Below, in pieces: positions 33,324 through 43,600 of a DNA stretch of 53,500 nt (positions are counted from its first letter, which is position 1; the number at the start of each line of letters is the position of its first letter). The DNA comes from Ignavibacteriota bacterium (GTDB lineage: Bacteria; Bacteroidota; Ignavibacteria; UBA10030; UBA6906). The position numbers were made by a program, and so were the translations under genes. The DNA lies in NCBI GenBank assembly GCA_003162635.1, contig PMNE01000043.1, forward strand, positions 38,192 through 91,691, read 5' to 3'. The notes beneath the pieces are model-generated. The model was not told where the DNA came from and searched no databases. It saw only the letters and a program-made list of their open reading frames with translations.

Positions 33324-33811
33324 TGGGGCGTGTGCTTTCATTGCCGGCGCTCGTCCGTCGGCGCAGGCGGCTCGCGCGGGAAGGGAAGAAGGTCGTGTTC
33401 ACTAATGGCACGTTCGACATTCTCCACCGGGGACACGTCGAATACCTGGCAGCCGCACGTGCGATGGGAGATGTGCTGATTGTCGGTCTGAATACCGATG
33501 CATCGATCCGCCGCCTCAAGGGAAGAGGACGGCCGATCAATCCGGGGCGCGACCGGGCAGCCGTGCTTGCCGCCCTCCGTTCGGTTGACTACGTCTGCTT
33601 TTTTGGCGCATCGACCCCCGCACGCATGATCAGTCGCGTGATGCCGGACGTGCTCGTGAAGGGAGCCGATTGGAAGACACGCGATATTGTGGGGAGAGAT
33701 GTGGTGGCGGCTCACGGAGGCGCCGTGCGAAGGGTACGCCTGACGCCGGGCCGGTCCACCACGGAGATCATCGAGCGTGTGCTGAGGAACTACGCGGGCC
33801 GACGCCGTTGA
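33323..33811 (+). CDS. hldE2: D-glycero-beta-D-manno-heptose 1-phosphate adenylyltransferase
   Basis: Nucleotidyltransferase that makes ADP-D-glycero-heptose (RfaE domain II). 162 residues. The cytidylyltransferase-fold motifs are VVFTNGTFDILHRGH (HxGH at His35-His38) and LTPGRSTTEII near the C-terminus. The chain begins MGRVLSLPALVRRRRRLARE, the usual short helix before the fold. The ATG at 33323 shares a nucleotide with the hldE1 stop (TGATG). tamB follows after 31 nt, grouping LPS-core sugar synthesis with envelope transport. Confidence 0.93.
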   Translation: MGRVLSLPALVRRRRRLAREGKKVVFTNGTFDILHRGHVEYLAAARAMGDVLIVGLNTDASIRRLKGRGRPINPGRDRAAVLAALRSVDYVCFFGASTPARMISRVMPDVLVKGADWKTRDIVGRDVVAAHGGAVRRVRLTPGRSTTEIIERVLRNYAGRRR

Positions 33812-33842
33812 CGAGGGCTCCGTTCCCGGAGGAGTGGACATC

Positions 33843-36800
33843 GTGAGGAAGTTTCGCATCATTGCGCTGTACCTGCTGGTCGGCCTGCCGCTGTTTGTCC
33901 TCCTTCTCAGCGCGTTTACTCAAACACGCATCTTCCGCGAGCGCATCCGTGCGCTTGCCCTCAACGAACTGGATTCCTTGCTCAATGCGGATGTTCAGCT
34001 CGGGGAGCTCCGGGGCGATCTCCTTACAGGGTTCTCGGTTGACAGCATCCGCGTTGACGTTGACGGCAAACCGTTGCTCCGCCTCGATCGCCTCGAAGTC
34101 TCGTACAACCTTCTTCTTCTTCCGCGAAGGATCGTCGGGATACGCTCCGTCACGCTTGTGCGTCCACGTGTCTTTCTCTTCCGCCCCAGGGGAGGCGAAT
34201 GGAACTTTGTGCACATGCTCAAGCCGGATACCTCCCAGCGGGGGCCATCGTCCTGGACCGTCCGTCTCCGGCAGGTCGAGATCCGCAACGGCACCGTCTC
34301 CCTCTGCGATTCCACGGCCCTGACACGCCCCGACCATGACCCGCCGGACGGGCGTACAGTGGAGTATCATGCGTTCACTCTCCACGATCTCACCATCGCC
34401 ATGTCGGCCGAGATCCAGTCCGAGATGAAGCGCGTCACCATCCAATCCTGCTCGTTCATCGCCGACTCGCCGGACATCCAGCTCAAACGGTTCTCGGGGA
34501 TGTTCGCGCTCTCTCCCGGTGAAGTCCGGGTCGACAGTCTCCGGCTCACGACGGCAAGGTCGGACCTCGCAATCAGCGCTTCGATGGAAGATGTGGATCT
34601 TGCCAAAGGGATCGATCTTCTCTCGCTCCGAGCCGTTCCAACAGAGCTCTCTCTGCGGGCAAACCCAATCGACCTGGACGAGCTGAAAGAATTTCTCCCG
34701 CCGCTCCATTTCCTTACGGGGAAGCTTACACTCGATCTCCGGGCCGACGGACATTTCGGCGATCTGATCCTGCCGCGCGCCGATCTGCACTTTGGTTCGT
34801 CCTCCCTCTTTCTCAGGGGGAGGGTTATCAATCTGCACGATCCGAAGGACCTGACGCTGAGCGTGAAGGTGACCGAAAGTACTGTCGTGCCCGCAGACAT
34901 TCCCGCCCTGATGCCGCCGCTTAACCTTCCGGACATGAGTTCCGTGGGGACGGCAACGCTCAACCTCGAATTTGACGGTAGACCCGCTGACTTTCAGACG
35001 AAGTTTCTTCTTGAAACCCCGGCGGGGAGCATACAGTCGTCGGGATTGTCTCTGATCATCGGCGGGCCGTCGCGACTTGCGTACGGCGGGGACATTCTCT
35101 TCAGCGGCATCGATTGCAGCCGCATCCTGGACGACCCCAGGATGACCAGCAATCTGAACGGGATGGCGAAGATCAAGGGAAAAGGGATACGCCTCCACCA
35201 GCTCGCATCATCCCTGGTGCTGTCAATCGATTCTTCCTCCTTCCGCGGTCTCCCGCTCAATCAGACCCGTCTGACGATCGAGGCCTCCCAAAGGTCGGTC
35301 ACAGGGAACGCCACGGTGGCGCTCGGCGACATGCACGCCCGTCTCCAGGCGCGGCTGACGGAGCCGGAGAATGCTCCCCCCGAGTTCCATGTGGACGGAG
35401 ACGTCACCTCGCTCAACCTCGAGGATGTTTTGCATGACTCGACGTACAATAGTGACATCACGATGAAGTTGAACGTTGACGGGACCGGTCTGACGTGGAA
35501 CACGTTGAGCGGCACGATGGCCTTCGATCTCACAACGTCGCGGTACCGCGACTACACCGTGACGCAGGGTGACTTCCATCTGGCAATCGACCAGAGTGAT
35601 TCATTGCACAAGAAGCTCCAGTTCGAATCCAATATTGCCGACCTGACCGTGACGGGGGCGTTCGACCTCGACTATCTTGCCCGCCTGGTACCGTTCGAGG
35701 TGGGCAACCTCCGTGCGGCTCTCGTCGAGAAACTGTCGGTCATCGATTCCTCCTTCGCACACAGCATCGACCGGAAAGCGCTCCTCGCCGCAGAACAGTC
35801 GCTTGCCGCAACGCCGCGACACATCGATGCCCACTATGTTCTCCACGTCAAGAACCTGGAGCCGCTCTCCGTGGCGGCTGGCAAAGAGACATTCAACGGC
35901 TCGGGGGTGCTGAGCGGTGTGCTGAAGGGTTCCTCCGAAAATCTCGCGATGAACGCCGACCTGTCGGTGAACGACTTCTTCTACGGCAATGCCGACTCGG
36001 GAATCCTCGTGGAAAACGGCAAAGTGTCACTGGACATGCAGGCCCTGAAGCCGGCGGCCCCGCTCCGGAGTCTGGTGCTTCGCCTCGAAACTCATGCCGA
36101 CAAGATGCTTGTCGATCGGAGGGAGTTCGACACTCTTGCGGCCAAACTGGAATACCACAACGAGACGGCGGTGTCGGAAGCCGGTCTGACCTACGGCAAA
36201 GACGTTCGCCTGCACGGGAGCGGCGTGGCTCGCGTGACGGAAAACAGCGTTGCCGCGGATGTTCGCACTCTTGATGTCGGCTACCGTGATTTCCTTTGGC
36301 ACGCAGACAGCGGGGCGAGCGTGAAGATCAACCAGGTCAGCGCAGAGTTGTCAGGCCTCGTCATGCGCCGCGATACCCAGACTGTTGCCGTGCGCGGGAT
36401 GATCGGAAAGGGGCGGTCCCTGAGCGGGACAGTTAGCGGGACTCATCTCGATCTCGATGACCTGAAGTACCTTCTCCGTGAGGAGGAGTTGGGAACTCAG
36501 GGAAAGGCCTTCGCCGGCGCGGCGGACATCGACGTGGGCGTCTCCGGCACGCTCATGGATCCCCGCTTCACGGCAACGCTGATTGCCGACAGCGTTTCAT
36601 TCCGCACTCTCCCGTTCGGCCGGATCGACGGCACTTTCCTTTACCGCGACCGGCAGATCACCTCTCATGTGGAAGTCCGTGCTGCAAAAGCTCCTCCCGC
36701 ATCCGAACCGATCATGTCCGTCTACGGCACGCTTCCCGTCGATCTGCGTCTGGCGGAGACGGATGTTCCGCTGCCGGAACAACCGATGAATCTCAAGATT

Positions 36801-38384
36801 GTGTCGCGAGGGGTGCAGATGAATATCCTCGATCCCCTTCTCCCGACGTTCAACGAATTGCGCGGCATCATGGAATGCGACCTCACCCTTGCGGGGACGG
36901 CGGGCAATCCCACCTACGATGGGCACATCACCATCAAGGATTGCTCGTTCCTGTTCGTCCCCAATAACATCTCCTATACGATGGAAGCGACGATGCGTCC
37001 GGCGGGAGACCGCATCAGGGTCGACGACTGCGTCATCAGGAATCTCCCAGAGGACAGGCATTCCGGGCAGGATGGGATGATCCGGGTTGGCGGAGACTTC
37101 GCACTGCACGGATTCAGGCCGGGCGATTTCAATCTCACGGCAGCGGGACAGCTCCTGGTCGTGAAGGAAACCACGCGCAAGTCTTCGCTTGAGGTGTACG
37201 GGGATCTCTTTGTGGAAATAGGCCAGCCCCCGCTTCGGTTCACCGGGGAAGTCGACAATTCCCTCCTGAAGGGATCCCTGCTCATCCGCAACTCAACGCT
37301 GATCTTTCCCCCGACGAAGTCGGAAGTCGCCGATGAATCAGCGAGCTCGGTTCCCGTCGTTTTCGTTGACGATACGACGAGCGTTGCCAGCTCGCGCCAA
37401 CGGAGTCTCGTCGCCCGGTATTTTGAAGAGTCGCGGAGCATGCACGACGCCGCCGGAGACAGCACGGAACTTCATGCCTCAAAGTCATTCATGGACGGAC
37501 TCCACTATGACCTCGACATCGAGACAAGCGGCGGCAATACGGAGATCCGCATGATCTTCAATCCAGCTACGAGCGAGGAGCTCGTTGCGACGCTGGACGG
37601 CCGGTTCAATATTGCGGAGGATGGGAAGCGGTGGACGGGCGACCTGACAATCAGCAGGGCGTACTACAATTTTATCAAGAGGTTTGATGCGACGGGCTCG
37701 ATCAGGTATGCGGGAGATTTTCTGGACCCGGAATTAAACATCAGTGCGACGTACAAAGGAACCCGGACCATTGCCGATACGACAAGCGGTTCCCGCGTGG
37801 AACAGATCGTCGTCACCGCAAAGATCACCGGGTCACGCCAGTCGCCAAAGGTCGAATTTTCCATGACCATCGACGATGTCGACTATGCGCAGTATGCGCT
37901 GCGGAACCGATCGACATCGAACGACGTGCAGTCGGATGCCATCCAGTTCATTCTGGCCGGGACATTTCCCCTGACCACGTCGCAAAAGAACGACCTGGCG
38001 ACGGAGATGCGCCAAACCGCCAGTCTCTCCCTGCTGACCGGCGCCACATCGCTTCTGACCGGCGCGTTTTCGGATTTCATTCATACGCAGACGGGACTCC
38101 CGATCACCGTTGAACTGAGTTACGGAAACAAGGAATCGACCGAACTGCGGCTCAGCGGGACGGCCTTGAGCGGGTACTGGCGGTACGGCGGCACCATCCT
38201 GAACGATCCGCTCAGCAATGCGAACCTCAGCATTCTGTATTCCTTGGGTACGATTTTCAGCAACCCCTCGCTTCGCAACCTCATGTTCGAGCTCGAGCGG
38301 AAGACCGAGCCTGGGATCACCGGGCTCACCAACGACATCAAGCGCGTCAATTCGGCGCGCCTCTTCTACCGTTTTTCTTTCTGA
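33843..38384 (+). CDS. tamB: Translocation and assembly module / AsmA-like protein TamB
   Basis: A very large (1513 residues) inner-membrane-anchored, periplasm-spanning protein of the AsmA-like bridge family, thought to carry phospholipids to, or aid insertion of proteins into, the outer membrane. One N-terminal helix (IIALYLLVGLPLFVLLLSAF) is followed by an AsmA-like N-terminal region and over a thousand residues of repeating amphipathic beta strands. The C-terminal TamB (DUF490) domain covers the last 400 or so, ending in an aromatic-rich strand (ARLFYRFSF). I prefer the GTG at 33843, 10 nt after GGAGG, over the GTG at 33834, which touches the ribosome site. rnr follows 22 nt downstream. 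Confidence 0.93.
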   Translation: MRKFRIIALYLLVGLPLFVLLLSAFTQTRIFRERIRALALNELDSLLNADVQLGELRGDLLTGFSVDSIRVDVDGKPLLRLDRLEVSYNLLLLPRRIVGIRSVTLVRPRVFLFRPRGGEWNFVHMLKPDTSQRGPSSWTVRLRQVEIRNGTVSLCDSTALTRPDHDPPDGRTVEYHAFTLHDLTIAMSAEIQSEMKRVTIQSCSFIADSPDIQLKRFSGMFALSPGEVRVDSLRLTTARSDLAISASMEDVDLAKGIDLLSLRAVPTELSLRANPIDLDELKEFLPPLHFLTGKLTLDLRADGHFGDLILPRADLHFGSSSLFLRGRVINLHDPKDLTLSVKVTESTVVPADIPALMPPLNLPDMSSVGTATLNLEFDGRPADFQTKFLLETPAGSIQSSGLSLIIGGPSRLAYGGDILFSGIDCSRILDDPRMTSNLNGMAKIKGKGIRLHQLASSLVLSIDSSSFRGLPLNQTRLTIEASQRSVTGNATVALGDMHARLQARLTEPENAPPEFHVDGDVTSLNLEDVLHDSTYNSDITMKLNVDGTGLTWNTLSGTMAFDLTTSRYRDYTVTQGDFHLAIDQSDSLHKKLQFESNIADLTVTGAFDLDYLARLVPFEVGNLRAALVEKLSVIDSSFAHSIDRKALLAAEQSLAATPRHIDAHYVLHVKNLEPLSVAAGKETFNGSGVLSGVLKGSSENLAMNADLSVNDFFYGNADSGILVENGKVSLDMQALKPAAPLRSLVLRLETHADKMLVDRREFDTLAAKLEYHNETAVSEAGLTYGKDVRLHGSGVARVTENSVAADVRTLDVGYRDFLWHADSGASVKINQVSAELSGLVMRRDTQTVAVRGMIGKGRSLSGTVSGTHLDLDDLKYLLREEELGTQGKAFAGAADIDVGVSGTLMDPRFTATLIADSVSFRTLPFGRIDGTFLYRDRQITSHVEVRAAKAPPASEPIMSVYGTLPVDLRLAETDVPLPEQPMNLKIVSRGVQMNILDPLLPTFNELRGIMECDLTLAGTAGNPTYDGHITIKDCSFLFVPNNISYTMEATMRPAGDRIRVDDCVIRNLPEDRHSGQDGMIRVGGDFALHGFRPGDFNLTAAGQLLVVKETTRKSSLEVYGDLFVEIGQPPLRFTGEVDNSLLKGSLLIRNSTLIFPPTKSEVADESASSVPVVFVDDTTSVASSRQRSLVARYFEESRSMHDAAGDSTELHASKSFMDGLHYDLDIETSGGNTEIRMIFNPATSEELVATLDGRFNIAEDGKRWTGDLTISRAYYNFIKRFDATGSIRYAGDFLDPELNISATYKGTRTIADTTSGSRVEQIVVTAKITGSRQSPKVEFSMTIDDVDYAQYALRNRSTSNDVQSDAIQFILAGTFPLTTSQKNDLATEMRQTASLSLLTGATSLLTGAFSDFIHTQTGLPITVELSYGNKESTELRLSGTALSGYWRYGGTILNDPLSNANLSILYSLGTIFSNPSLRNLMFELERKTEPGITGLTNDIKRVNSARLFYRFSF

Positions 38385-38406
38385 CACCATCTGCCGGGAG
38401 GCATCG

Positions 38407-40563
38407 ATCGCCACTCTCAAGCAACGAGCTCTGACCTATCTGACGGCGCATGTGCGGAACGCATCGACCGTCAAAGAGATAGCCCGCCACCTCCGCGTGA
38501 AGGGGAAGGAGGAGTACGATGCTCTCCGCATGCTCCTGGAGGACATGGAGCGCAAGGGGACCCTCGAGGCGGACGACCAGGGGAAACTCAGGATTGCACG
38601 GAATCGTCCGGCGGCGAAAGGGAAAGCAGTCGGACCGCAACGCATCGTCGGCACGCTCACGCTGACGCGGAAAGGCGCCGGGTTCGTTGCAGTGGAGGGA
38701 AGCGATGAAGAAATCTACATTCCCCCCCGTTTCGTCCATACCGCTTTTCCAGGCGATACCGTGGAGGTGGTCCCGTTTGCCCCTTCCCGCGGACGGAGAC
38801 GGCCGGACGATCACCGCGAGGGAGACATCGTCAGGATCGTCGAAAGGAAGGTGATCACGGTGACCGGACGCCTGGAAGCGACACGGACATCGCTGTTTGT
38901 GGTTCCTGATGACGAGCGCATCCCGCGAGACGTGGCTGTGTCACGCGATGACACCAAAGGAGCGAAGCCCGGTGACAAGGTCGTCGTCCGGCTGCACGAA
39001 TGGACGGACGAACATCTCAGCCCGGAGGGTGAGATCGTGGAAGTCCTCGGTTCTGCGGGTGACGCCCGCGTCGAGGTGCTCAGCGTTGCGAGAAATTTCG
39101 GATTGCCGGCAAATTTTCCGCCGGAAGTGGAAAGGGAGGCGTCGGCGCTGCGCGGGACGATCAGTCTCGACGACCTTGCAGGCCGCGTGGATTACCGCCG
39201 GCGGATGGTGGTGACGATCGACCCGGAAGATGCACGGGATTTCGACGATGCGCTGTCGCTCGAACGCATCGACAACGACACGATGCGCTTGGGGGTTCAC
39301 ATCGCCGACGTGAGTCATTATGTCCGTGAGGGGACGTCACTGGACCAGGAGGCCTTCTCCCGAGGGACGAGCGTGTACCTTGTCAACGAGGTGATCCCGA
39401 TGCTTCCGGAACGCCTCTCGAACGACCTGTGCAGCCTGCGACCGGATGTCGATAGACTGACCTACAGCGTCTTCATGGACGTGAATGCCAATGGCGTCGT
39501 GGCGTCCCACAGGATCGCCAAAAGCGTCATCCATAGCGCCCGCAGATTCACGTATGAAGAGGTGCAGAAGATCATTGAAGCGCGTGCCGGCGAATGTGCG
39601 GACCTTCTCCTCCCGCTTCACGCCCTTGCGAAGGTCCTGCTGAAACGGCGCCGCAAGAACGGAAGTCTCGACTTCGATACGGGAGAGGCGAAATTCACGT
39701 TCGATGCAGAGGGGCTGCCGGCGCAAATCATCAAGAAGACACGCCTCGATGCGCACCGGCTTGTCGAGGAATGCATGCTGCTGGCCAACCAGACGGTGGC
39801 CCGTCACGTCGGCGCGGTGCGCCGGGAGGAAGAAGTGAAGCCGTTCCTCTATCGGGTGCACGATCTCCCCGATCCCGTCAAGCTGCGGGAACTCGCGACG
39901 TTCGTCCATCAGTTCGGTCTCTCCCTCGATGCAAAGAACGGAGTCTCTTCCCACGAACTGCAGAAATTGCTTGACCAGGCGGAGGGGACGGAAGTGGAGA
40001 ACATCATCAACGATGTTGCTCTCCGTTCGATGGCGAAAGCGGTCTATTCGCCGAAGAACATTGGGCATTACGGATTGGCGTTTACGCATTACGCCCACTT
40101 TACGTCGCCGATCCGGCGCTATCCCGACCTCGTCGTCCATCGCCTGCTCAGCGAATATGCTGCAGGCGTCGACCAGCGGCGGATCGAGGAGATCCGGGCC
40201 CGCTTGCCGGAAATCGCGCGCCAGTCGTCCGCGCGGGAACGGCTGGCCGTTGGAGCGGAGCGAGAGTCCGTGAAGGTGATGCAGGTCGAGTACATGAAGC
40301 GTCACGTGGGAGACCATCTGTCAGGCGTCATCACCGGCGTCACCAATTTTGGACTGTTCGTCGAGATCAACGACCTTTTGGTGGAAGGACTCGTTCCTGT
40401 CCGCGAGCTCACCGACGATTACTATCTCTTTGATGAGAAGAAATACTCCCTCCGCGGCCGTTCGACGGGGAAGACCTATCGGCTGGGGGATTCCGTCAAG
40501 GTCCAGGTCGTTGCGGTGCATCCGGACAGGCGGACCATCGACTTTGCCGTCGTGGAATCCTGA
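38407..40563 (+). CDS. rnr: Ribonuclease R
   Basis: 3'-5' exoribonuclease that degrades structured RNA. In order: winged-helix N-terminal domain (residues 1-65, VKEIARHLRVKGKEEYDALR), two cold-shock domains, and the RNB catalytic domain with its Asp cluster (TIDPEDARDFDDALSLE). Then come HYGLAFTHYAHFTSPIRRYPDL and a C-terminal S1 domain (SGVITGVTNFGLFVEINDLLVEGLV). The start is unusual. There is no ATG, GTG or TTG in frame between 38218, deep inside tamB, and a GTG at 38452 that would cut the winged helix. An in-frame ATC at 38407 lies 5 nt after GGGAGG exactly at the domain start; I use it (718 aa). A conservative call would be 38452. Confidence 0.93.
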   Translation: MATLKQRALTYLTAHVRNASTVKEIARHLRVKGKEEYDALRMLLEDMERKGTLEADDQGKLRIARNRPAAKGKAVGPQRIVGTLTLTRKGAGFVAVEGSDEEIYIPPRFVHTAFPGDTVEVVPFAPSRGRRRPDDHREGDIVRIVERKVITVTGRLEATRTSLFVVPDDERIPRDVAVSRDDTKGAKPGDKVVVRLHEWTDEHLSPEGEIVEVLGSAGDARVEVLSVARNFGLPANFPPEVEREASALRGTISLDDLAGRVDYRRRMVVTIDPEDARDFDDALSLERIDNDTMRLGVHIADVSHYVREGTSLDQEAFSRGTSVYLVNEVIPMLPERLSNDLCSLRPDVDRLTYSVFMDVNANGVVASHRIAKSVIHSARRFTYEEVQKIIEARAGECADLLLPLHALAKVLLKRRRKNGSLDFDTGEAKFTFDAEGLPAQIIKKTRLDAHRLVEECMLLANQTVARHVGAVRREEEVKPFLYRVHDLPDPVKLRELATFVHQFGLSLDAKNGVSSHELQKLLDQAEGTEVENIINDVALRSMAKAVYSPKNIGHYGLAFTHYAHFTSPIRRYPDLVVHRLLSEYAAGVDQRRIEEIRARLPEIARQSSARERLAVGAERESVKVMQVEYMKRHVGDHLSGVITGVTNFGLFVEINDLLVEGLVPVRELTDDYYLFDEKKYSLRGRSTGKTYRLGDSVKVQVVAVHPDRRTIDFAVVES

Positions 40564-40580
40564 GCCATCAGGCCGTCGGT

Positions 40581-40609
40581 TTGCATTTTGGCGATGGGGT
40601 GAGTAAAAT
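40581..40609 (+). promoter_or_regulatory. Sigma-70 promoter of the protease-propeller-barrel gene
   Basis: -35 TTGCAT (40581-40586), 17-nt spacer, -10 TAAAAT (40604-40609). Predicted start near 40616, leader about 39 nt before the ATG at 40655. Confidence 0.6.
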
Positions 40610-40654
40610 ACCGTTGGCAGTTGTTGAGGAGTGAACCATCGAGTGAGGGGAATC

Positions 40655-43600
40655 ATGTCTTTCGCGGGTCGTGGTGCCGGGTGGCGATTTGTGCTTGCGC
40701 TCGCAGTGTGTACAGTGCTCGCTGCGGGTGCGCATGCACAGGACGAGGAATTCGGGAAGAACAAGGTCCAGTACACCAGGTTTCAGTGGTGGTACATCCA
40801 GAGCGACCATTTCGACATCTACTTTTCGCAAGGCGGGCAATACCTCGCGGAATTCACTGCGGCGGCGGCGGAATCCGCATATACCTCGATCAGCAAATCC
40901 TTCCGCTACCAGCTCGTCAACCGCGTTCCCATCATTGTGTACAATTCACACAACGATTTCCAGCAGACCAATGTGATCTCGGAATATCTCGAAGAGGGGA
41001 TCGGCGGCGTCACGGAACTCTTCAAGAACAGGGTGGTCATCCCTTTCGAGGGGGACTACAAGAAATTCCGTCATGTCATCCACCATGAGCTGGTGCATGC
41101 CGTCGTCAACGATATGTTCTATGGCGGGTCGATCCAATCGATCATTACGAATAATATCACTCTCCAACTGCCGCTCTGGTTTAACGAGGGGCTCGCGGAA
41201 TATGAAGCTCTGAAGTGGGACACTGATTCGGACATGTACCTGCGCGATGCAACGGTCCACGAGATTCTCCCGCCGCTGCAACAACTCTACGGCTATGCAG
41301 CGTACCGCGGTGGACAATCGCTGTGGTGGTACATCGCCTCCAAGTACGGCGACCAGAAGGTCGGAGATATCCTCAACCGCATCAAGAGCACACGGAACGT
41401 GGAAGCGGGATTCCACGGCGCACTCGGACTCTCTCTTGAAGAACTCAACGAGCGCTGGCAGAAGGAAATGAAGGTCGAGTACTGGCCGGATATCGCGAAA
41501 CGGGAAGAGCCGGCCGATTATGCGCACCGCCTGACGGACAACAAGAAGGACGGAGGTTTCTATAATACCAGCCCCGCCATTTCGCCGCAGGGAGACAAGA
41601 TTGCATTCATCACCAACCGGCATGAATTCTTCGAAGTGTACATCATGAGCGCAACGGATGGCGCCATCCTTCAGAAAGTGTCCGGCGGGTCGACGACGAA
41701 CAACTTTGAGGAACTGCACCTCCTGACACCCGGCATCAGCTGGTCGCCGGACGGGAAACGACTTGCCATCTCGACAAAAGCGGGGGAACAGGACGCCATC
41801 CTGCTGATCGATGTCGCAACGGGGGAGGAAGAGAAGCTTACCTTCGATCTCGACGGCATTTTCTCCATCGACTGGTCCCCCCGGGGGGATGCGCTCGCCT
41901 TTGTCGGGAACATCAAGCATCAATCCGATATCTTCATCTATAGTTTTGCCGGTGGCCGTCTGACGAACATGACAGACGATGTGTTCAGCGACGGGCGCCC
42001 CGCGTGGTCGCCCGACGGCACGACGATTTATTTCTCCTCGGACCGCGGCCCCGTGACGGCGGATACCGTCAAGGACATCCGCCCGTATGACTACAGCCAG
42101 AACGATCTCTATGCAATGGATGTGGCGACGAGAAAGATCGAACGACTGACCGATTGGGCCGGCAGCGATGAGGGTTCGCCTGCCATATCACCGGACGGGA
42201 AGAAAGTGCTGTTCATCTCCGACCGGAGCGGCATCAATAATATCTATGAGCTCAACCGCGAAACGAAGGCAATACGCCCGATCACCAACTCCCTCAGCGG
42301 CGTCTACCAACTCTCGCTGTCGCGCGACGGCTCGAAACTGGTCTTTTCGTCCCTCGTCCAGGGCGGTTTCGATATTTTCCTGATGCGGAATCCGTTCGAC
42401 AAGACCCTGAAGACCGGAGAGATCGAACCGACGGAATTTGTCAAGACGCTCAATGCGGGGAGGACGAGACCGGACGATACCATGCGACCGGCCGATTCGA
42501 CCGGGGTGGCGGAAACGAAGAAGACCGTGCCCGCGGCTGCGGATACGGCTGGATTGTACGGGAATGACGTGCAGATCGACTTCAGTTCCTACGTGTCCAA
42601 AGACTCCTACAGCGATGCGGTGCCAAAGGACTCCACTATTGCCCATATGCCGAAAATCGCGGAGAATGTCGACGCACAGGGGAACTACAAGGTCAACAAG
42701 TATAAGCTCAACTTCACGCCCGACGTCGTTTACGGCAATGCCGGCTACAACACATTCTACGGTGTCACGGGATCCACCGTTGTGGCGTTCAGCGATCTGC
42801 TCGGCGACCACCAGATCATTTTTGCCACGAACCTTCTTCTCGATCTCAAGAACAGCGATTTTTCCCTGCAATATTTTTACCTCCCGAACCGCCTGGACCT
42901 CGGCTTCGGCGGGTTCCACAGCGCGCGTTTCATTCTCATCGATGACGCCTACGGCGGAAGCGTCTACCGCTTCCGGACATACGGGGCAAACGTCGCGGCG
43001 ATGTACCCGTTTGACCGGTTCGACCGGATGGATTTCGGGTTGAACTGGTTTAATATCTCCCGCGAGAATATCGACGTCCCTGAGGACCCGGTGGAATACC
43101 GGACGGTCCTTGTGCCGAGCATCGGCTACACGCACGACACCTCGCTCTGGGGATACACCTCGCCCATGATCGGCACCCGCTACAAACTGGGGTTGTTCGG
43201 TACACCGAAACTCGGCGTCAACGGGCTCAGCTTCCTCAACGTGACCGGAGACTACCGCACATACCTGCGGCTGGGAAGAAACTATTCTCTGGCATTGCGT
43301 GGGGCCGGCGGGGGGAGCTTCGGGAGAAATCCGCAGAAGTTCATCGTGGGCGGAACGGAGAACTGGATTAACCGGTCGTTTACCAACAACTATATCCCGC
43401 TGCAGAACGCCGAAGACTACATCTTCCTCGAAGCGGGACTTCCCCTGCGCGGCTACGACTACAACGCGGAGATCGGGTCCAAATTCGCCCTGATGAACCT
43501 GGAGTTCCGGTATCCCTTCCTCGCCCTCCTTCAGGCGGGCCCGCTGCCCATCGGCCTTCAGAGTCTCGGGGGCGTCATGTTCTTCGACATGGGATCGGCG

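Noticed and set aside
33768-35198. 476-codon minus-strand open frame opposite the start of tamB
   Set aside because: Arg/Glu/Gly-rich shadow; it overlaps the well-supported hldE2 and tamB genes.
37481-38384. rnr starting at the ATG at 38218 inside tamB
   Set aside because: It would overlap tamB by 167 nt and add 63 residues that do not resemble any RNase R N-terminus.
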